Positions 1 to 8,174 of a stretch of 64,000 bases of DNA are shown here, in pieces. The position numbers were made by a program, and so were the translations under genes. The stretch is taken from the NCBI GenBank assembly GCA_001403755.1, contig CYUH01000015.1, positions 1,342,589-1,406,588 of the forward strand. The letters run 5' to 3'. Position 1 is the stretch's first letter. The number at the start of each line of letters is the position of its first letter. The notes under the pieces were generated by a model. That model saw only the letters and a program-made list of their open reading frames with translations, did no database searches and was not told where the DNA came from. Source of the DNA: Chryseobacterium senegalense. GTDB lineage: Bacteria > Bacteroidota > Bacteroidia > Flavobacteriales > Weeksellaceae.

Positions 1-465
1 TTCAACTTCATTCAAAATTTTCCAATCAAAAGTCTTTCCTGTTCCTCCGAAAGCTTTGGAATCGGTATCAAATAAGAGATAGTTGATGTTTGATGCTTGT
101 TGATTAACATTTTTTTGGAGTTCTTTTAAAGTTTGATTTCCAATTCTTATGACTTTGATCATTTTAATTTGGTTAGGCAAATTATTTTTCAAATTCGCAA
201 TATAATGATCGTCCTCATCACCATGAAGTTGAATAAAATTAAGATTTGCTTTCACTGAAAAATCAATCACATTTTCAATCGTTTCATTCACAAAAACTCC
301 AACTTTACCTGCATGCGGAATTTTCGATATTTCTTTTAAGTTTAAATGATTAAGAACATATCTCGGTGATTTTTCGTAAAAAATAAAGCCCAAGAAATCT
401 ACTTTCAAAGAAATTAATTCCTGAATTTGATCGAGTTTTGTTAATCCACATACTTTTAATTTCAT
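1..465 (-). CDS. trpF: Phosphoribosylanthranilate isomerase, 3' end cut by window edge
   Basis: Isomerises N-(5-phosphoribosyl)anthranilate to the ribulosamine form in tryptophan synthesis. The open frame begins with MKLKVCGLTKLDQIQ and runs 155 codons to the window edge without a stop. KVCGLT is the N-terminal beta-1 signature with the catalytic Cys; DFLGFIFYEKSPRY, KVGVFVNE, IQLHGDE and LLFDTDSKAFGGTGKTFDW are further TrpF barrel motifs (catalytic Asp in FDTD, phosphate-binding GGTGKTFDW). About 50 C-terminal residues lie outside the window. It is the fifth structural gene of the trp operon, 49 bases behind trpC; trpB and trpA would be expected next. Identification is from motifs. Confidence 0.93.
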   Translation of the reverse strand, partial: MKLKVCGLTKLDQIQELISLKVDFLGFIFYEKSPRYVLNHLNLKEISKIPHAGKVGVFVNETIENVIDFSVKANLNFIQLHGDEDDHYIANLKNNLPNQIKMIKVIRIGNQTLKELQKNVNQQASNINYLLFDTDSKAFGGTGKTFDWKILNEVE

Positions 466-514
466 CTTTTAAATACTTTCTAAAGGTATTTTCAATGGTT
501 AAATTCTAAAATTT

Positions 515-1294
515 CTACCTAGCTAAATGTGAAAGAAATTCCTCAAATTTCTGTCCCGGATTTTCATTTTTCATAAAATACTCGCCCATCAGAAACCCAT
601 CAAAACCTTTGCGCTTGAGAAATTGATAATCCTGTACACTATAAATTCCACTTTCTGCAACGGATAAAGTTCCGGCTGGAAGTAAGTTTTTCAAATGTAC
701 GGAATGCTGCAAATCCACTTTGAAATTTTTCAAATTTCGATTGTTTATTCCCACCAAATCGATATTTTTATTAAAACAATTCAATTCTTCCTCAGTATGA
801 ATTTCAAGCAACACTTCCAATCCTAACTCATGGGAAATTTCGGTAAATTCCTGTACCTGGACCGATGACAAACACGCTGCAATAAGCAGAACAACATCTG
901 CTCCGATGGACTTTGCTTCATAAAACTGGTATTCATCAACCATAAAATCTTTTCGCAGAATCGGGATTTCAATTTCATTTCTAATCTTTAAAATATCTTC
1001 AAAATTTCCACCAAAAAAATCAGAATCTGTTAATACGGACATGCCACTTGCTCCAAATTTTTCGTAGGTCTTCGCCACCTCCAAAACATCAGATTGATTA
1101 TTTATAATTCCTTTGCTCGGCGATTTCCTCTTAAACTCGGCAATGATTCCGGAATTTTGAACCAACGATTCTTTCAGTGAAAAGGTTTTCCTTTCAAAAA
1201 AAGCTGAATTTTTCAGGTCTTTCAACGATACCTTAGATTTGGAAAAAGAAATTTCTTCTTTTTTTCTTGCGATAATTTGGTCTAAAATATTCAT
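515..1294 (-). CDS. trpC: Indole-3-glycerol phosphate synthase
   Basis: Closes the indole ring: converts CdRP to indole-3-glycerol phosphate in the cytoplasm. The 259-residue single-domain (beta/alpha)8 barrel has the family motif IIAEFKRKSPSKG (residues 50-62, catalytic Glu and Lys), ILRKDFMVDEYQ near 113-124 with the second catalytic Lys, LLEIHTEEEL, GINNRNL and VAESGI near the C terminus. It is not fused to trpF, unlike the E. coli enzyme. It starts one base after the trpD stop, so the two are probably translationally coupled, and it is followed by trpF. Confidence 0.97.
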   Translation of the reverse strand: MNILDQIIARKKEEISFSKSKVSLKDLKNSAFFERKTFSLKESLVQNSGIIAEFKRKSPSKGIINNQSDVLEVAKTYEKFGASGMSVLTDSDFFGGNFEDILKIRNEIEIPILRKDFMVDEYQFYEAKSIGADVVLLIAACLSSVQVQEFTEISHELGLEVLLEIHTEEELNCFNKNIDLVGINNRNLKNFKVDLQHSVHLKNLLPAGTLSVAESGIYSVQDYQFLKRKGFDGFLMGEYFMKNENPGQKFEEFLSHLAR

Positions 1295-1295
1295 C

Positions 1296-2282
1296 TTAAT
1301 TCAATAGATTTTGTAAACATTGCAACGCTTTTCCACTTTCTAAACTTTCTGTAGCTGTGGCCAAACAATCCGAGTAACCACCAAATTTTTCGGTGTTTTT
1401 TAACGCCATCGCCGCGTTGGCAATTACCACCGAATTTTGTTCTGTGGTTCCGTTTCCTTCCAAAATATCTCTAAAGATTTTTGCGGCATCTTGTGTGGAA
1501 TTTCCACCGAAAATGCTTTCCTGATCGATAGTACTGAAACCTAATTCTTCCGCTGAATAAATATATTCGCCAGTTTTATCGAAAATTTTGGTATCCGAAG
1601 TCAAGGATATTTCATCATAACCGTCGAGCGAATGAGCGAGCAAAAAATTCTCTTCATTTTTTTGAAGCAAATACTGATAAATTCTTGCAATTTCTAAACT
1701 GTAAACGCCAATCATGGAAAATTTTGGTTTGGCGGGATTCACCAGCGGACCTAGAATATTGAAAAAAGTTCTCAAGCCCAATCCTTTCCTCAAAGGTGCT
1801 ACCGAGCGCAAAGCTGGATGGAAAACAGGCGCATGAAGAAAACAGATATAGCTTTTTTCCAAGTCCCGGCGCAAATCTTCGGAGTTTGTTTTGAACTGAT
1901 AACCCAGTTCTTCCAAGACATTTGAAGATCCGGAAATTGTCGACACTCCGTAATTTCCATGCTTAGCAACTTTTTGTCCGGCTCCGGCTACCACAAAACT
2001 CGCCAATGTGGAAATGTTAAAAGTATTTTTTCCGTCGCCGCCAGTTCCCACAATATCGACTAGATCTTGAGTTCCCAAATCCACCGGCACAGAAAGCCGA
2101 AGTAAAGCTTCCCTAAAACCTTCCATTTCTTCGAGGGTAATGCTTCGCATCAGAAAAACGGTTACAAAAGCGGTAACCTCATTTTCGTTGAATTTATTCT
2201 GCGCAATTTCTGTAAGAATCGCTTTCGCTTCGGACTTTGAAAGCGTATTATGGTTGAATAAATATTGTAAGATCTCTTTCAT
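1296..2282 (-). CDS. trpD: Anthranilate phosphoribosyltransferase
   Basis: Transfers phosphoribose from PRPP to anthranilate, the second committed step of tryptophan synthesis. The 328-residue protein has the usual length. GTGGDG (79-84) with NIST just after is the PRPP/metal-binding motif, KHGNYGVS (around 107-114) the anthranilate pocket, and FFNILGPLVNPAKP the conserved hinge region. There is no fused TrpG glutaminase domain; trpG is the separate gene immediately upstream. It lies between trpG and trpC in the operon and is transcribed from the attenuated promoter in front of trpE. Confidence 0.97.
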   Translation of the reverse strand: MKEILQYLFNHNTLSKSEAKAILTEIAQNKFNENEVTAFVTVFLMRSITLEEMEGFREALLRLSVPVDLGTQDLVDIVGTGGDGKNTFNISTLASFVVAGAGQKVAKHGNYGVSTISGSSNVLEELGYQFKTNSEDLRRDLEKSYICFLHAPVFHPALRSVAPLRKGLGLRTFFNILGPLVNPAKPKFSMIGVYSLEIARIYQYLLQKNEENFLLAHSLDGYDEISLTSDTKIFDKTGEYIYSAEELGFSTIDQESIFGGNSTQDAAKIFRDILEGNGTTEQNSVVIANAAMALKNTEKFGGYSDCLATATESLESGKALQCLQNLLN

Positions 2283-2307
2283 TCTATATTATTTGATGGT
2301 TCGGAAA

Positions 2308-2871
2308 TTAAGCTAGAAAATTTTCTAATATTTGTTTTCCTTTAGGTGTTAAAATGCTTTCCGGATGGTATTGTACTGCGTGGATATCGTAGATTTTATG
2401 CTTCAAACTCATAATCATTCCATTTTTATCTACACTGGTAATTTCTAATTCATCGGGGAAATTTTCAGGATTTACCGCCCAGGAATGATACCTTCCGACT
2501 TCTAAAGTTTCAGGTAAATTTTTAAGAATTTTATGCTCTTTTATTTTAGTGGATTCCGAAGCAACCCCATGGTAAATCTCTGAAAGATTAATTAAAGTTC
2601 CCCCAAAAGCTTCCGCAATCGCCTGCTGACCGAGACAAACTCCGAAAATAGATTTCGTAGGTGCATATTTTTTAATCAAATCCAAAAGTATTCCCGCTTC
2701 CTCCGGAATTCCGGGACCAGGAGACAGGATGATTTTATCGTATTTGTCGACCTCTTCCAAAGAAATTTTATCGTTTCTGAAAACATCAATTTTTTCGTTT
2801 ACAATTTGCTCAATCATTTGAACCAAATTATAAGTAAAACTGTCGTAATTATCAAGGACTAATATTTTCAT
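2308..2871 (-). CDS. trpG: Anthranilate synthase component II (glutamine amidotransferase)
   Basis: Class I glutamine amidotransferase that supplies ammonia to TrpE. Motifs are LDNYDSFTYN at the N terminus, LSPGPG (49-54, oxyanion region), FGVCLGQQ with nucleophile Cys79, and QYHPES with His169/Glu171 of the triad. I place the start at the internal ATG giving MKILVLDNYD, where family members begin. The open frame extends five codons upstream to 2886, nearly touching trpE. The same subunit may also serve PabB in folate synthesis, as no second copy is visible here. Product 187 residues; gene follows trpE directly. Confidence 0.95.
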   Translation of the reverse strand: MKILVLDNYDSFTYNLVQMIEQIVNEKIDVFRNDKISLEEVDKYDKIILSPGPGIPEEAGILLDLIKKYAPTKSIFGVCLGQQAIAEAFGGTLINLSEIYHGVASESTKIKEHKILKNLPETLEVGRYHSWAVNPENFPDELEITSVDKNGMIMSLKHKIYDIHAVQYHPESILTPKGKQILENFLA

Positions 2872-2890
2872 CTTATTTATTTTCAATAAT

Positions 2891-4312
2891 TTATACTAAT
2901 TTTTCTGCTTTCAGGATGGCTTTTTTTAAAGCGCCCAATTTGATATTTACTTCCTGAAGTTCATTTTCAGCAGAAGATTTTGCGACAATTCCGGCTCCAG
3001 CTTGGTAAAATAACGTGTTATTTTTACTTAAAAAAGTACGGATCATAATCGCCTGGTTACAGCTTCCATCGAAACCTACAAAGCCAATAGATCCACCGTA
3101 ATAGCTTCTGGAAGTCTTTTCATAATCATCAATAAGTTGCATTGCACGGTATTTTGGAGCGCCACTTAGTGTGCCTTGCGGAAAGGTGGTCGCAATCATT
3201 TCAAAAGGATTTTGATCTGCAGAAATCTCAGTAGTAACTTCCGAAACCATGTGAATGACATGTGAAAAAAACTGAATTTCTTTCAATTTGGACACTTTGG
3301 TATTTTTTCCGAAAATGCTTAAATCGTTTCTCGCCAAATCTACAAGCATCGTGTGTTCCGCATTTTCTTTAGCGTCATCTTTAAGCTCTTCTGCGGCTTT
3401 CAAATCTTCTTCCACATTTCCGGTTCTCTTAAAAGTCCCTGCGATTGGGTGAATAATTGCATTACCATCTTTTATAATCAACTGACTTTCCGGACTCGAA
3501 CCCAAAAGTTTATAATCGCCATAATCGAAGAAAAATAAATACGGCGACGGATTGATATTTCGCAAAGACCGGTAAACATTAAATTCATCGCCCATAAATT
3601 TTTGCTGAAATCTTCGGCTCAAAACCAATTGAAACACATCACCTCGGAAACAATGTTTTTTGGCAGTTTCTACCGCGTTTCTGTATTCTTCATCAGTTAA
3701 ATTTGATGCTTCTTCTCCTATTTTTTGGAAGGGAAAAATTGGTGCATTTTTTTGTTGTATTAAATTTTCAATGACGGAGATCTCCGATTTTAATCCTGAG
3801 ATTTTGTTTTCAATAAGGAACATTTCGTCGTTGTGATGATTAATTGCAATCACGTACTGATAGAGACGATATCGCAAAAGTGGAATCTTATTTTCCTCAG
3901 AAGCCTCTTTGAATTTTATATTTTCAAAAAACGGAATTGCATCGTAAGAAGTGTAGCCAAAAAAACCTTGCGCAGATTTCCCGATCGGAAGATTAGGCGT
4001 TACACATTCGAAGGAATTGGAAAACTCTTGAAGCAAATCTGTTAGTTTTTCCTGTTCGATGTTGATTATTTCTGCACTTTCATTTGGAAATTTTAGGTGT
4101 GCTTCTTGGTAATTTCTAATCTCGATTCCAGCGATGGCATTCACTGCAATAAAGGAAAAATTGTTATCATTATTTTGATTTCCGGCACTTTCGAGAAGTA
4201 TGGTATCCCGAAATTGATCACGTAAACGCAAATAAATTCCAATGGGGGTGAAGAGATCGCTCAAGGTAGATTTCACCGTAGTTTTCAGCTGAATATTTCG
4301 ATTAAATTTCAT
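2891..4312 (-). CDS. trpE: Anthranilate synthase component I
   Basis: Makes anthranilate from chorismate using ammonia from TrpG; first and feedback-regulated step of tryptophan synthesis. The 473-residue protein has LLES at 39-42, the conserved tryptophan-binding motif for feedback inhibition, and a C-terminal chorismate-binding domain with NPSPYLFFFDYGDY, GSSPES, HPIAGTFKRTG, DLARND, FPQGTLSGAPK and YYGGSIGF. LLES plus adjacent trpG favours TrpE over PabB. It is the first structural gene of the operon, and its expression should be set by the leader-peptide attenuator ending 22 bases upstream of the start codon. Confidence 0.97.
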   Translation of the reverse strand: MKFNRNIQLKTTVKSTLSDLFTPIGIYLRLRDQFRDTILLESAGNQNNDNNFSFIAVNAIAGIEIRNYQEAHLKFPNESAEIINIEQEKLTDLLQEFSNSFECVTPNLPIGKSAQGFFGYTSYDAIPFFENIKFKEASEENKIPLLRYRLYQYVIAINHHNDEMFLIENKISGLKSEISVIENLIQQKNAPIFPFQKIGEEASNLTDEEYRNAVETAKKHCFRGDVFQLVLSRRFQQKFMGDEFNVYRSLRNINPSPYLFFFDYGDYKLLGSSPESQLIIKDGNAIIHPIAGTFKRTGNVEEDLKAAEELKDDAKENAEHTMLVDLARNDLSIFGKNTKVSKLKEIQFFSHVIHMVSEVTTEISADQNPFEMIATTFPQGTLSGAPKYRAMQLIDDYEKTSRSYYGGSIGFVGFDGSCNQAIMIRTFLSKNNTLFYQAGAGIVAKSSAENELQEVNIKLGALKKAILKAEKLV

Positions 4313-4333
4313 GATTTTGTTTTGATTTTACAT

Positions 4334-4368
4334 AAAAAAAAGACTTCAACATAAAGTCAAAGTCTTTT
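4334..4368 (-). terminator. trp attenuator: intrinsic terminator hairpin before trpE
   Basis: On the minus strand the arms AAAAGACTT (4360-4368) and AAGTCTTTT (4338-4346) form a 9-bp stem followed by a run of eight T (4334-4341). It sits between the stop of the leader peptide and trpE, where the terminator of a transcription attenuator belongs. Its 5' arm can alternatively pair with the leader-peptide coding region (see the attenuator entry). Confidence 0.9.
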
Positions 4369-4433
4369 AATTTTTTGATAAAATATTATTTTTTACACAA
4401 AAGAGTAATGCTCAAGACTTTGAAAGTTTTGAG
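4357..4433 (-). promoter_or_regulatory. trp attenuator: mutually exclusive 1:2 and 2:3 RNA pairings
   Basis: Segments 1 and 2 lie in the second half of the leader ORF: plus-strand 4411-4433 is a 23-base inverted repeat with one mismatch, just after the Trp codons (4435-4443). Segment 2 (4414-4423, TCAAAGTCTT on the minus strand) is perfectly complementary over 10 bases to segment 3 (4357-4366, AAGACTTTGA), which is also the 5' arm of the terminator. A ribosome stalled on the Trp codons would cover segment 1, free segment 2 to pair with 3 and prevent termination. With ample Trp-tRNA, 1:2 and 3:4 form and transcription stops. Pairings are read from sequence; the mechanism is inferred from the E. 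coli model. Confidence 0.88.
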
Positions 4434-4467
4434 GCCACCACCAGTTTGTATTGTTGTTTGTTTTCAT
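4393..4467 (-). CDS. trpL: trp operon leader peptide (24 residues, Trp-Trp-Trp)
   Basis: A 24-codon ORF too short for normal gene calling. It starts MKTNNNTNWWWPQ and ends EHYSFV, with three consecutive TGG codons at positions 9-11 (4435-4443). Random occurrence of WWW in a 24-codon ORF exactly upstream of trpE, overlapping a hairpin and followed by an intrinsic terminator, is very unlikely. Role: sensing of charged tRNA-Trp by ribosome stalling; the peptide itself probably has no other function. The ATG lies five bases behind a -7-like box (TACATTTG on the minus strand), so the mRNA may be leaderless. The sequence is unrelated to E. coli TrpL except for the Trp run. Confidence 0.92.
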   Translation of the reverse strand: MKTNNNTNWWWPQNFQSLEHYSFV

Positions 4468-4472
4468 TGGTA

Positions 4473-4480
4473 CAAATGTA
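4473..4480 (-). promoter_or_regulatory. Candidate -7 element of the trp operon promoter
   Basis: Minus strand TACATTTG fits the Bacteroidota -7 consensus TAnnTTTG. No TTG is found at the expected -33 distance. A second -7-like box, TAAATTTG, lies at 4544-4551 and would give a roughly 75-base untranslated leader instead. I cannot choose between them from sequence alone. Confidence 0.5.
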
Positions 4481-4693
4481 TAAATGTTTTTTAAAAAAAC
4501 TACATTTATTTAAAAAAAATAATTTATCGGTCTTTTCATCTTACAAATTTACACTTATCATGAAAGGAGTTATGACTAAATGAATATTTGATCTCACTTA
4601 TAAATAAGAATTAATTAATCTGTTTCCGATTTTTATCACTAAAATTCAAAAATTAATTTTGAATTTTCTATTTTTGCTCAAAATAAATTTATT

Positions 4694-4882
4694 ATGAAAA
4701 AAATATTTGCAATCGCATTCATCGGAAGTTTGGTATTGGCAAGCTGCGCTAAAAAAGAAACAGCAACAGAAAGCAACGTGATGTTGGAAGAACCGGAAGT
4801 AACTGTAACAGACACTGTAAAAGCGGCACCTGCTCCTGCAGCGGCTACTCCTGTTGCTGCAGACTCTGCAACTACAAAATAA
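4694..4882 (+). CDS. Small Ala/Pro/Thr-rich lipoprotein of unknown function
   Basis: A 62-residue protein with a lipoprotein signal peptide: MKK, hydrophobic IFAIAFIGSLVLA, lipobox LASC with Cys18. The mature part is only about 45 residues, acidic then Ala/Pro/Thr-rich (TVKAAPAPAAATPVAADSATTK), with no recognisable domain. TATTTTTG at 4669-4676, a -7-like box, is 17 bases upstream. The stop is six bases before the ATG of the lipoprotein cytochrome c, so the two probably form one transcript; it might be a small partner or spacer lipoprotein of that cytochrome, but this is only inference from position. Confidence 0.75.
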   Translation: MKKIFAIAFIGSLVLASCAKKETATESNVMLEEPEVTVTDTVKAAPAPAAATPVAADSATTK

Positions 4883-4888
4883 TTGACG

Positions 4889-5302
4889 ATGAAAAACGCT
4901 TTGGTTTTCGGTTTCGCGATTTCGATGCTGGTTTCCTGTTCAAAATCTGAATCCACATCCATTCCCGATCATAGCAATGTAACGGTAACTTCAACTCCAG
5001 AACCTGTTGTGAAGAAGGATTCCCTAGGAGATTTAGCTAAAAGCATCGACGAAGGAAAAACTTTGTTAGAAGGTGCAGATTGCATGACCTGTCATCAAAT
5101 CGGCGAAAAACTAATTGGTCCGTCTTATCTGGATATTGCCGGAAAATACGAAAGCACTCCTGAAAATACAGAAATGCTCGCCGGGAAAATCATCAATGGA
5201 GGAAGCGGCGTTTGGGGCAGTGTACCGATGTCCGCGCATCCGGGAATGAGTCCGGAGAACGCAAAGAAAATGGTGGCTTACATCTTAAGTTTGAAGAAAT
5301 AA
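4889..5302 (+). CDS. Lipoprotein c-type cytochrome (class I, monohaem)
   Basis: A 137-residue exported electron carrier anchored by lipid. The signal peptide MKNALVFGFAISMLVSC has its lipobox Cys at 17; a Ser/Thr/Pro-rich linker (18-45) is followed by a cytochrome c domain. The haem site is CMTCH (65-69), and Met114 or Met120 in the stretch SVPMSAHPGM is the likely axial ligand. YILSLKK at the end is the usual C-terminal helix. GxWGxxPM(S/P)xH resembles cytochrome c551/c552-type proteins. The frame is open from a TTG at 4883, but ATG 4889 gives a clean signal peptide. Partner oxidase or reductase is not shown by the context; cydAB nearby is a quinol oxidase and needs no cytochrome c. Confidence 0.88.
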   Translation: MKNALVFGFAISMLVSCSKSESTSIPDHSNVTVTSTPEPVVKKDSLGDLAKSIDEGKTLLEGADCMTCHQIGEKLIGPSYLDIAGKYESTPENTEMLAGKIINGGSGVWGSVPMSAHPGMSPENAKKMVAYILSLKK

Positions 5303-5320
5303 TTCAAAAGAAAAAAAATA

Positions 5321-5351
5321 AAAAAGCAGTCTTTGAATGGCTGCTTTTTTT
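5321..5351 (+). terminator. Intrinsic terminator after the cytochrome c gene
   Basis: Arms AAAAAGCAG (5321-5329) and CTGCTTTTT (5341-5349) enclose an 11-base loop and run into a T tract. It separates the lipoprotein/cytochrome pair from lysS. Confidence 0.85.
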
Positions 5352-5386
5352 ATGAAAAAACACATCAAGAATCCGGAGAAAATCAC

Positions 5387-5394
5387 TAAATTTG
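5387..5394 (+). promoter_or_regulatory. Candidate -7 element for lysS
   Basis: TAAATTTG matches TAnnTTTG, 22 bases before the lysS ATG and behind the preceding terminator. No clear TTG at -33. Confidence 0.45.
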
Positions 5395-5416
5395 CAGACT
5401 TAAAAAGCAAGAAAAC

Positions 5417-7114
5417 ATGCAGTTATCAGAACAGGAAATCATTAGAAGAGAAAAGTTGGCAACCCTAGAAAAAATGGGCATTAACGCTTTCCCTGCGGAA
5501 GAATACCAAATCACAGAATCCACCAAATCTATAAAGAACGATTTTACAGAAGGTAAAAAAGTGAAGATTGCAGGTAGATTAATGAGCCGCAGAATTCAAG
5601 GTAAAGCCAGTTTTGCTGAACTGCAAGATTCTGAAGGAAGAATCCAGGTGTATTTCAATCGCGACGAAATTTGTCCCGGTGATGACAAGACGCTTTATAA
5701 TGAGGTTTACAAGCATCTTTTAGACATTGGCGACATCATAGGTATTGAAGGAGAACTCTTCAAAACACAAGTTGGCGAAATGACGGTAAAGGTTGAAAAC
5801 TTTACCTTACTGACCAAATCATTAAGACCACTACCACAACCCAGAACCGACGAAAACGGCATAACACACGATGCTTTCAACGATCCGGAACTAAGATACA
5901 GACAGCGTTATGTGGATTTAACGGTGAATCCTCATGTAAAAGAAGTTTTCGTAAAAAGAACAAAAATGTTCAACGCGATGCGTCAGTTTTTCAATGATGC
6001 AGGCTATTTTGAAGTAGAAACTCCAATCCTTCAGTCGATTCCCGGCGGAGCTGCTGCAAAACCCTTCATCACCCATCACAATGCTTTAGATATTCCATTA
6101 TACCTAAGAATTGCCAATGAGCTTTACTTGAAAAGACTCATCGTAGGTGGTTTTGACGGGGTTTATGAATTCTCGAAAAACTTCCGAAATGAAGGAATGG
6201 ACAGAACACACAACCCGGAATTTACCGCAATGGAAATCTATGTTGCGTACAAAGATTACAATTGGATGATGGATTTCACCGAGAAACTCTTAGAATTTTG
6301 TGCTACGCAAGTAAATGGAAGTGCAGAATCTTCTTTCGGGGAACATACGATCAGCTGGAAAGCTCCTTACCCAAGGGTTTCTATGACCGAAGCTATTTTG
6401 AAATTCACAGGTTTCGATATCACCGGAAAAACCGAACAGGAACTGTACAATTTCGCAAAATCCATCGGCATCGATGTGAACGAAACAATGGGTAAAGGAA
6501 AATTAATCGATGAAATCTTTGGCGAAAAATGTGAAGGAAACTTCATTCAACCAACGTTTATTACGGATTATCCGATCGAAATGTCGCCTTTAACCAAAAA
6601 ACACAGAAGCAAAGAAGGTTTAACCGAGCGTTTTGAATTAATGGTTTGCGGGAAAGAAATCGCAAATGCTTATTCGGAATTAAATGATCCAATCGATCAA
6701 AGAGAACGTTTCGAGGCGCAACTAGCACTTTCCGAACGTGGCGATGATGAAGCAATGTTTATCGATAATGATTTCCTTCGCGCTTTGGAATACGGAATGC
6801 CACCAACTTCGGGATTAGGAATTGGAATGGACCGTCTAATTATGTTCCTTACCAACAATGCATCCATCCAGGAAGTTTTGCTTTTCCCACAAATGAAACC
6901 TGAAAAAGCTGCTCCTCAGTTCGAGTTGGATGAGGATGAAAAATTGGTATTAGAAATTCTAAATTCCCAAGAAGATCCCATGAATTTGGCGGATGTAAAA
7001 GCTAAAAGCCAGCTTTCCGGAAAAAAATGGGACAAAGCGACGAAAAATTTAACCAAAAACAGTTTAATTAAAGTTGAAAAAACCGAAGATCAGGTTTTGA
7101 TAAAATTGGTTTAA
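5417..7114 (+). CDS. lysS: Lysyl-tRNA synthetase, class II
   Basis: Charges tRNA-Lys. N-terminal OB-fold anticodon-binding domain at about 50-150 (VKIAGRLMSRRIQGKASFAELQD), then the class II catalytic core: motif 1 around FFNDAGYFEVETPIL, motif 2 FRNEGMDRTHNPEFT, motif 3 GLGIGMDRLIM. The core ends at about residue 495. A further 70 residues follow (from PEKAAPQFELDEDEK to the end) that bacterial LysRS of about 500 residues lack; this tail looks like a small helical or winged-helix-like module and I believe it is common in flavobacterial LysRS. Convergent with cydB across a shared terminator. Confidence 0.97.
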   Translation: MQLSEQEIIRREKLATLEKMGINAFPAEEYQITESTKSIKNDFTEGKKVKIAGRLMSRRIQGKASFAELQDSEGRIQVYFNRDEICPGDDKTLYNEVYKHLLDIGDIIGIEGELFKTQVGEMTVKVENFTLLTKSLRPLPQPRTDENGITHDAFNDPELRYRQRYVDLTVNPHVKEVFVKRTKMFNAMRQFFNDAGYFEVETPILQSIPGGAAAKPFITHHNALDIPLYLRIANELYLKRLIVGGFDGVYEFSKNFRNEGMDRTHNPEFTAMEIYVAYKDYNWMMDFTEKLLEFCATQVNGSAESSFGEHTISWKAPYPRVSMTEAILKFTGFDITGKTEQELYNFAKSIGIDVNETMGKGKLIDEIFGEKCEGNFIQPTFITDYPIEMSPLTKKHRSKEGLTERFELMVCGKEIANAYSELNDPIDQRERFEAQLALSERGDDEAMFIDNDFLRALEYGMPPTSGLGIGMDRLIMFLTNNASIQEVLLFPQMKPEKAAPQFELDEDEKLVLEILNSQEDPMNLADVKAKSQLSGKKWDKATKNLTKNSLIKVEKTEDQVLIKLV

Positions 7115-7135
7115 AGAGCAATAAAATAGGAATAT

Positions 7136-7162
7136 AAAAACGGACTTCGGTTCGTTTTTTTT
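7136..7162. terminator. Bidirectional terminator between lysS and cydB
   Basis: AAAAACGGAC, a TTCG tetraloop, then GTTCGTTTTT with one G-T wobble; T tracts follow on both strands. It serves convergent lysS and cydB. Confidence 0.88.
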
Positions 7163-7169
7163 GTTAAAA

Positions 7170-8174
7170 CTACTTTCGTTGTCTGCTGAAAGAAAACATC
7201 AAATAAAACAAAAACGGTAGAATAAACATGGAACCCAACACCAAAGCCCAACCCAAAGCAGAAATCGTTTTCGGTGAAGCCGCGTTTTCCAACAAAGAAA
7301 GATGTTGCCCATTTCCTAGAAGAATAATATCCGGATTATGCTGATAAGTCGCAGCAACCAAAATCATCACCACTTGAAAACCCGCTAAAACCCTCACCGG
7401 AAGTAACTTTTCACGTTTCATCGTTCTTAAAATTAAAAACAAACAAATTGTAGCAGCAACTGACGCGATAATTCCGATTGGTTTCGAGAAAACCCAAATT
7501 AGCAAAGGAATATTGGACAAATAAGCGGTCAAAAAAACTAAAATTCCGGTAATGACCACAAAAATCATGGTTTGTTTGGATTTTTTGATCATCAAATTCA
7601 ATTCAAGTCGATCGCTGGTTTCTCTTAACGCAAAAACCGAAGCCAAATAAGCGCAGATAGAAACCGTGAAACAGCCAACGGCTACGCCGAACCAATTGAA
7701 CCAGCTGAAAATATATAAATCTAAGAAATTCTTAGCTTCCGGATTGATAGCATGTGAAATTGTAGCCGCTGCAATTAGTCCTAAAAAAAACGGAGTCAGC
7801 AAACTGGAATAGTAAAAAATTTGGGTGTAAACTCCTTGCCAATCGTCTTTCACCGCGTCATAATGCCTGAAAGTAAATGCCGTTCCGCGTGCGATAATTC
7901 CCAAAAGCATCAAAACCAAAGGAATATGCAAATAAATGGAAAGCGTAGTATAAATTTCGGGAAACCCTACAAATAAAATCACAATTGCAATAATCAGCCA
8001 CATGTGATTAGCTTCCCAAACAGGTGCGATCGACTCATACATAAGTTTTTTCGTTTTGGTACGATTGCTTTTTCGGGTAAAAAGTTCCACAATTCCCGCC
8101 CCAAAATCTGCTCCGCCAAAAATAATATACAGACAGATCGAAAGCCATAGAAAACCTATTACAACGTAGATCAT
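7170..8174 (-). CDS. cydB: Cytochrome bd-type quinol oxidase subunit II
   Basis: Second subunit of the bd-type terminal oxidase, which oxidises quinol and reduces oxygen to water in the inner membrane without pumping protons. 334 residues, about eight to nine hydrophobic segments; the N terminus MIYVVIGFLWLSICLYIIFGGADFGAG carries the typical GGADFGAG motif, and PVWEANHMWLI matches the conserved CydB Trp/Glu/Asn/His region. Its start overlaps the cydA stop by four bases (ATGA), indicating translational coupling. No small CydX-like ORF is evident before the terminator. Confidence 0.95.
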   Translation of the reverse strand: MIYVVIGFLWLSICLYIIFGGADFGAGIVELFTRKSNRTKTKKLMYESIAPVWEANHMWLIIAIVILFVGFPEIYTTLSIYLHIPLVLMLLGIIARGTAFTFRHYDAVKDDWQGVYTQIFYYSSLLTPFFLGLIAAATISHAINPEAKNFLDLYIFSWFNWFGVAVGCFTVSICAYLASVFALRETSDRLELNLMIKKSKQTMIFVVITGILVFLTAYLSNIPLLIWVFSKPIGIIASVAATICLFLILRTMKREKLLPVRVLAGFQVVMILVAATYQHNPDIILLGNGQHLSLLENAASPKTISALGWALVLGSMFILPFLFYLMFSFSRQRK

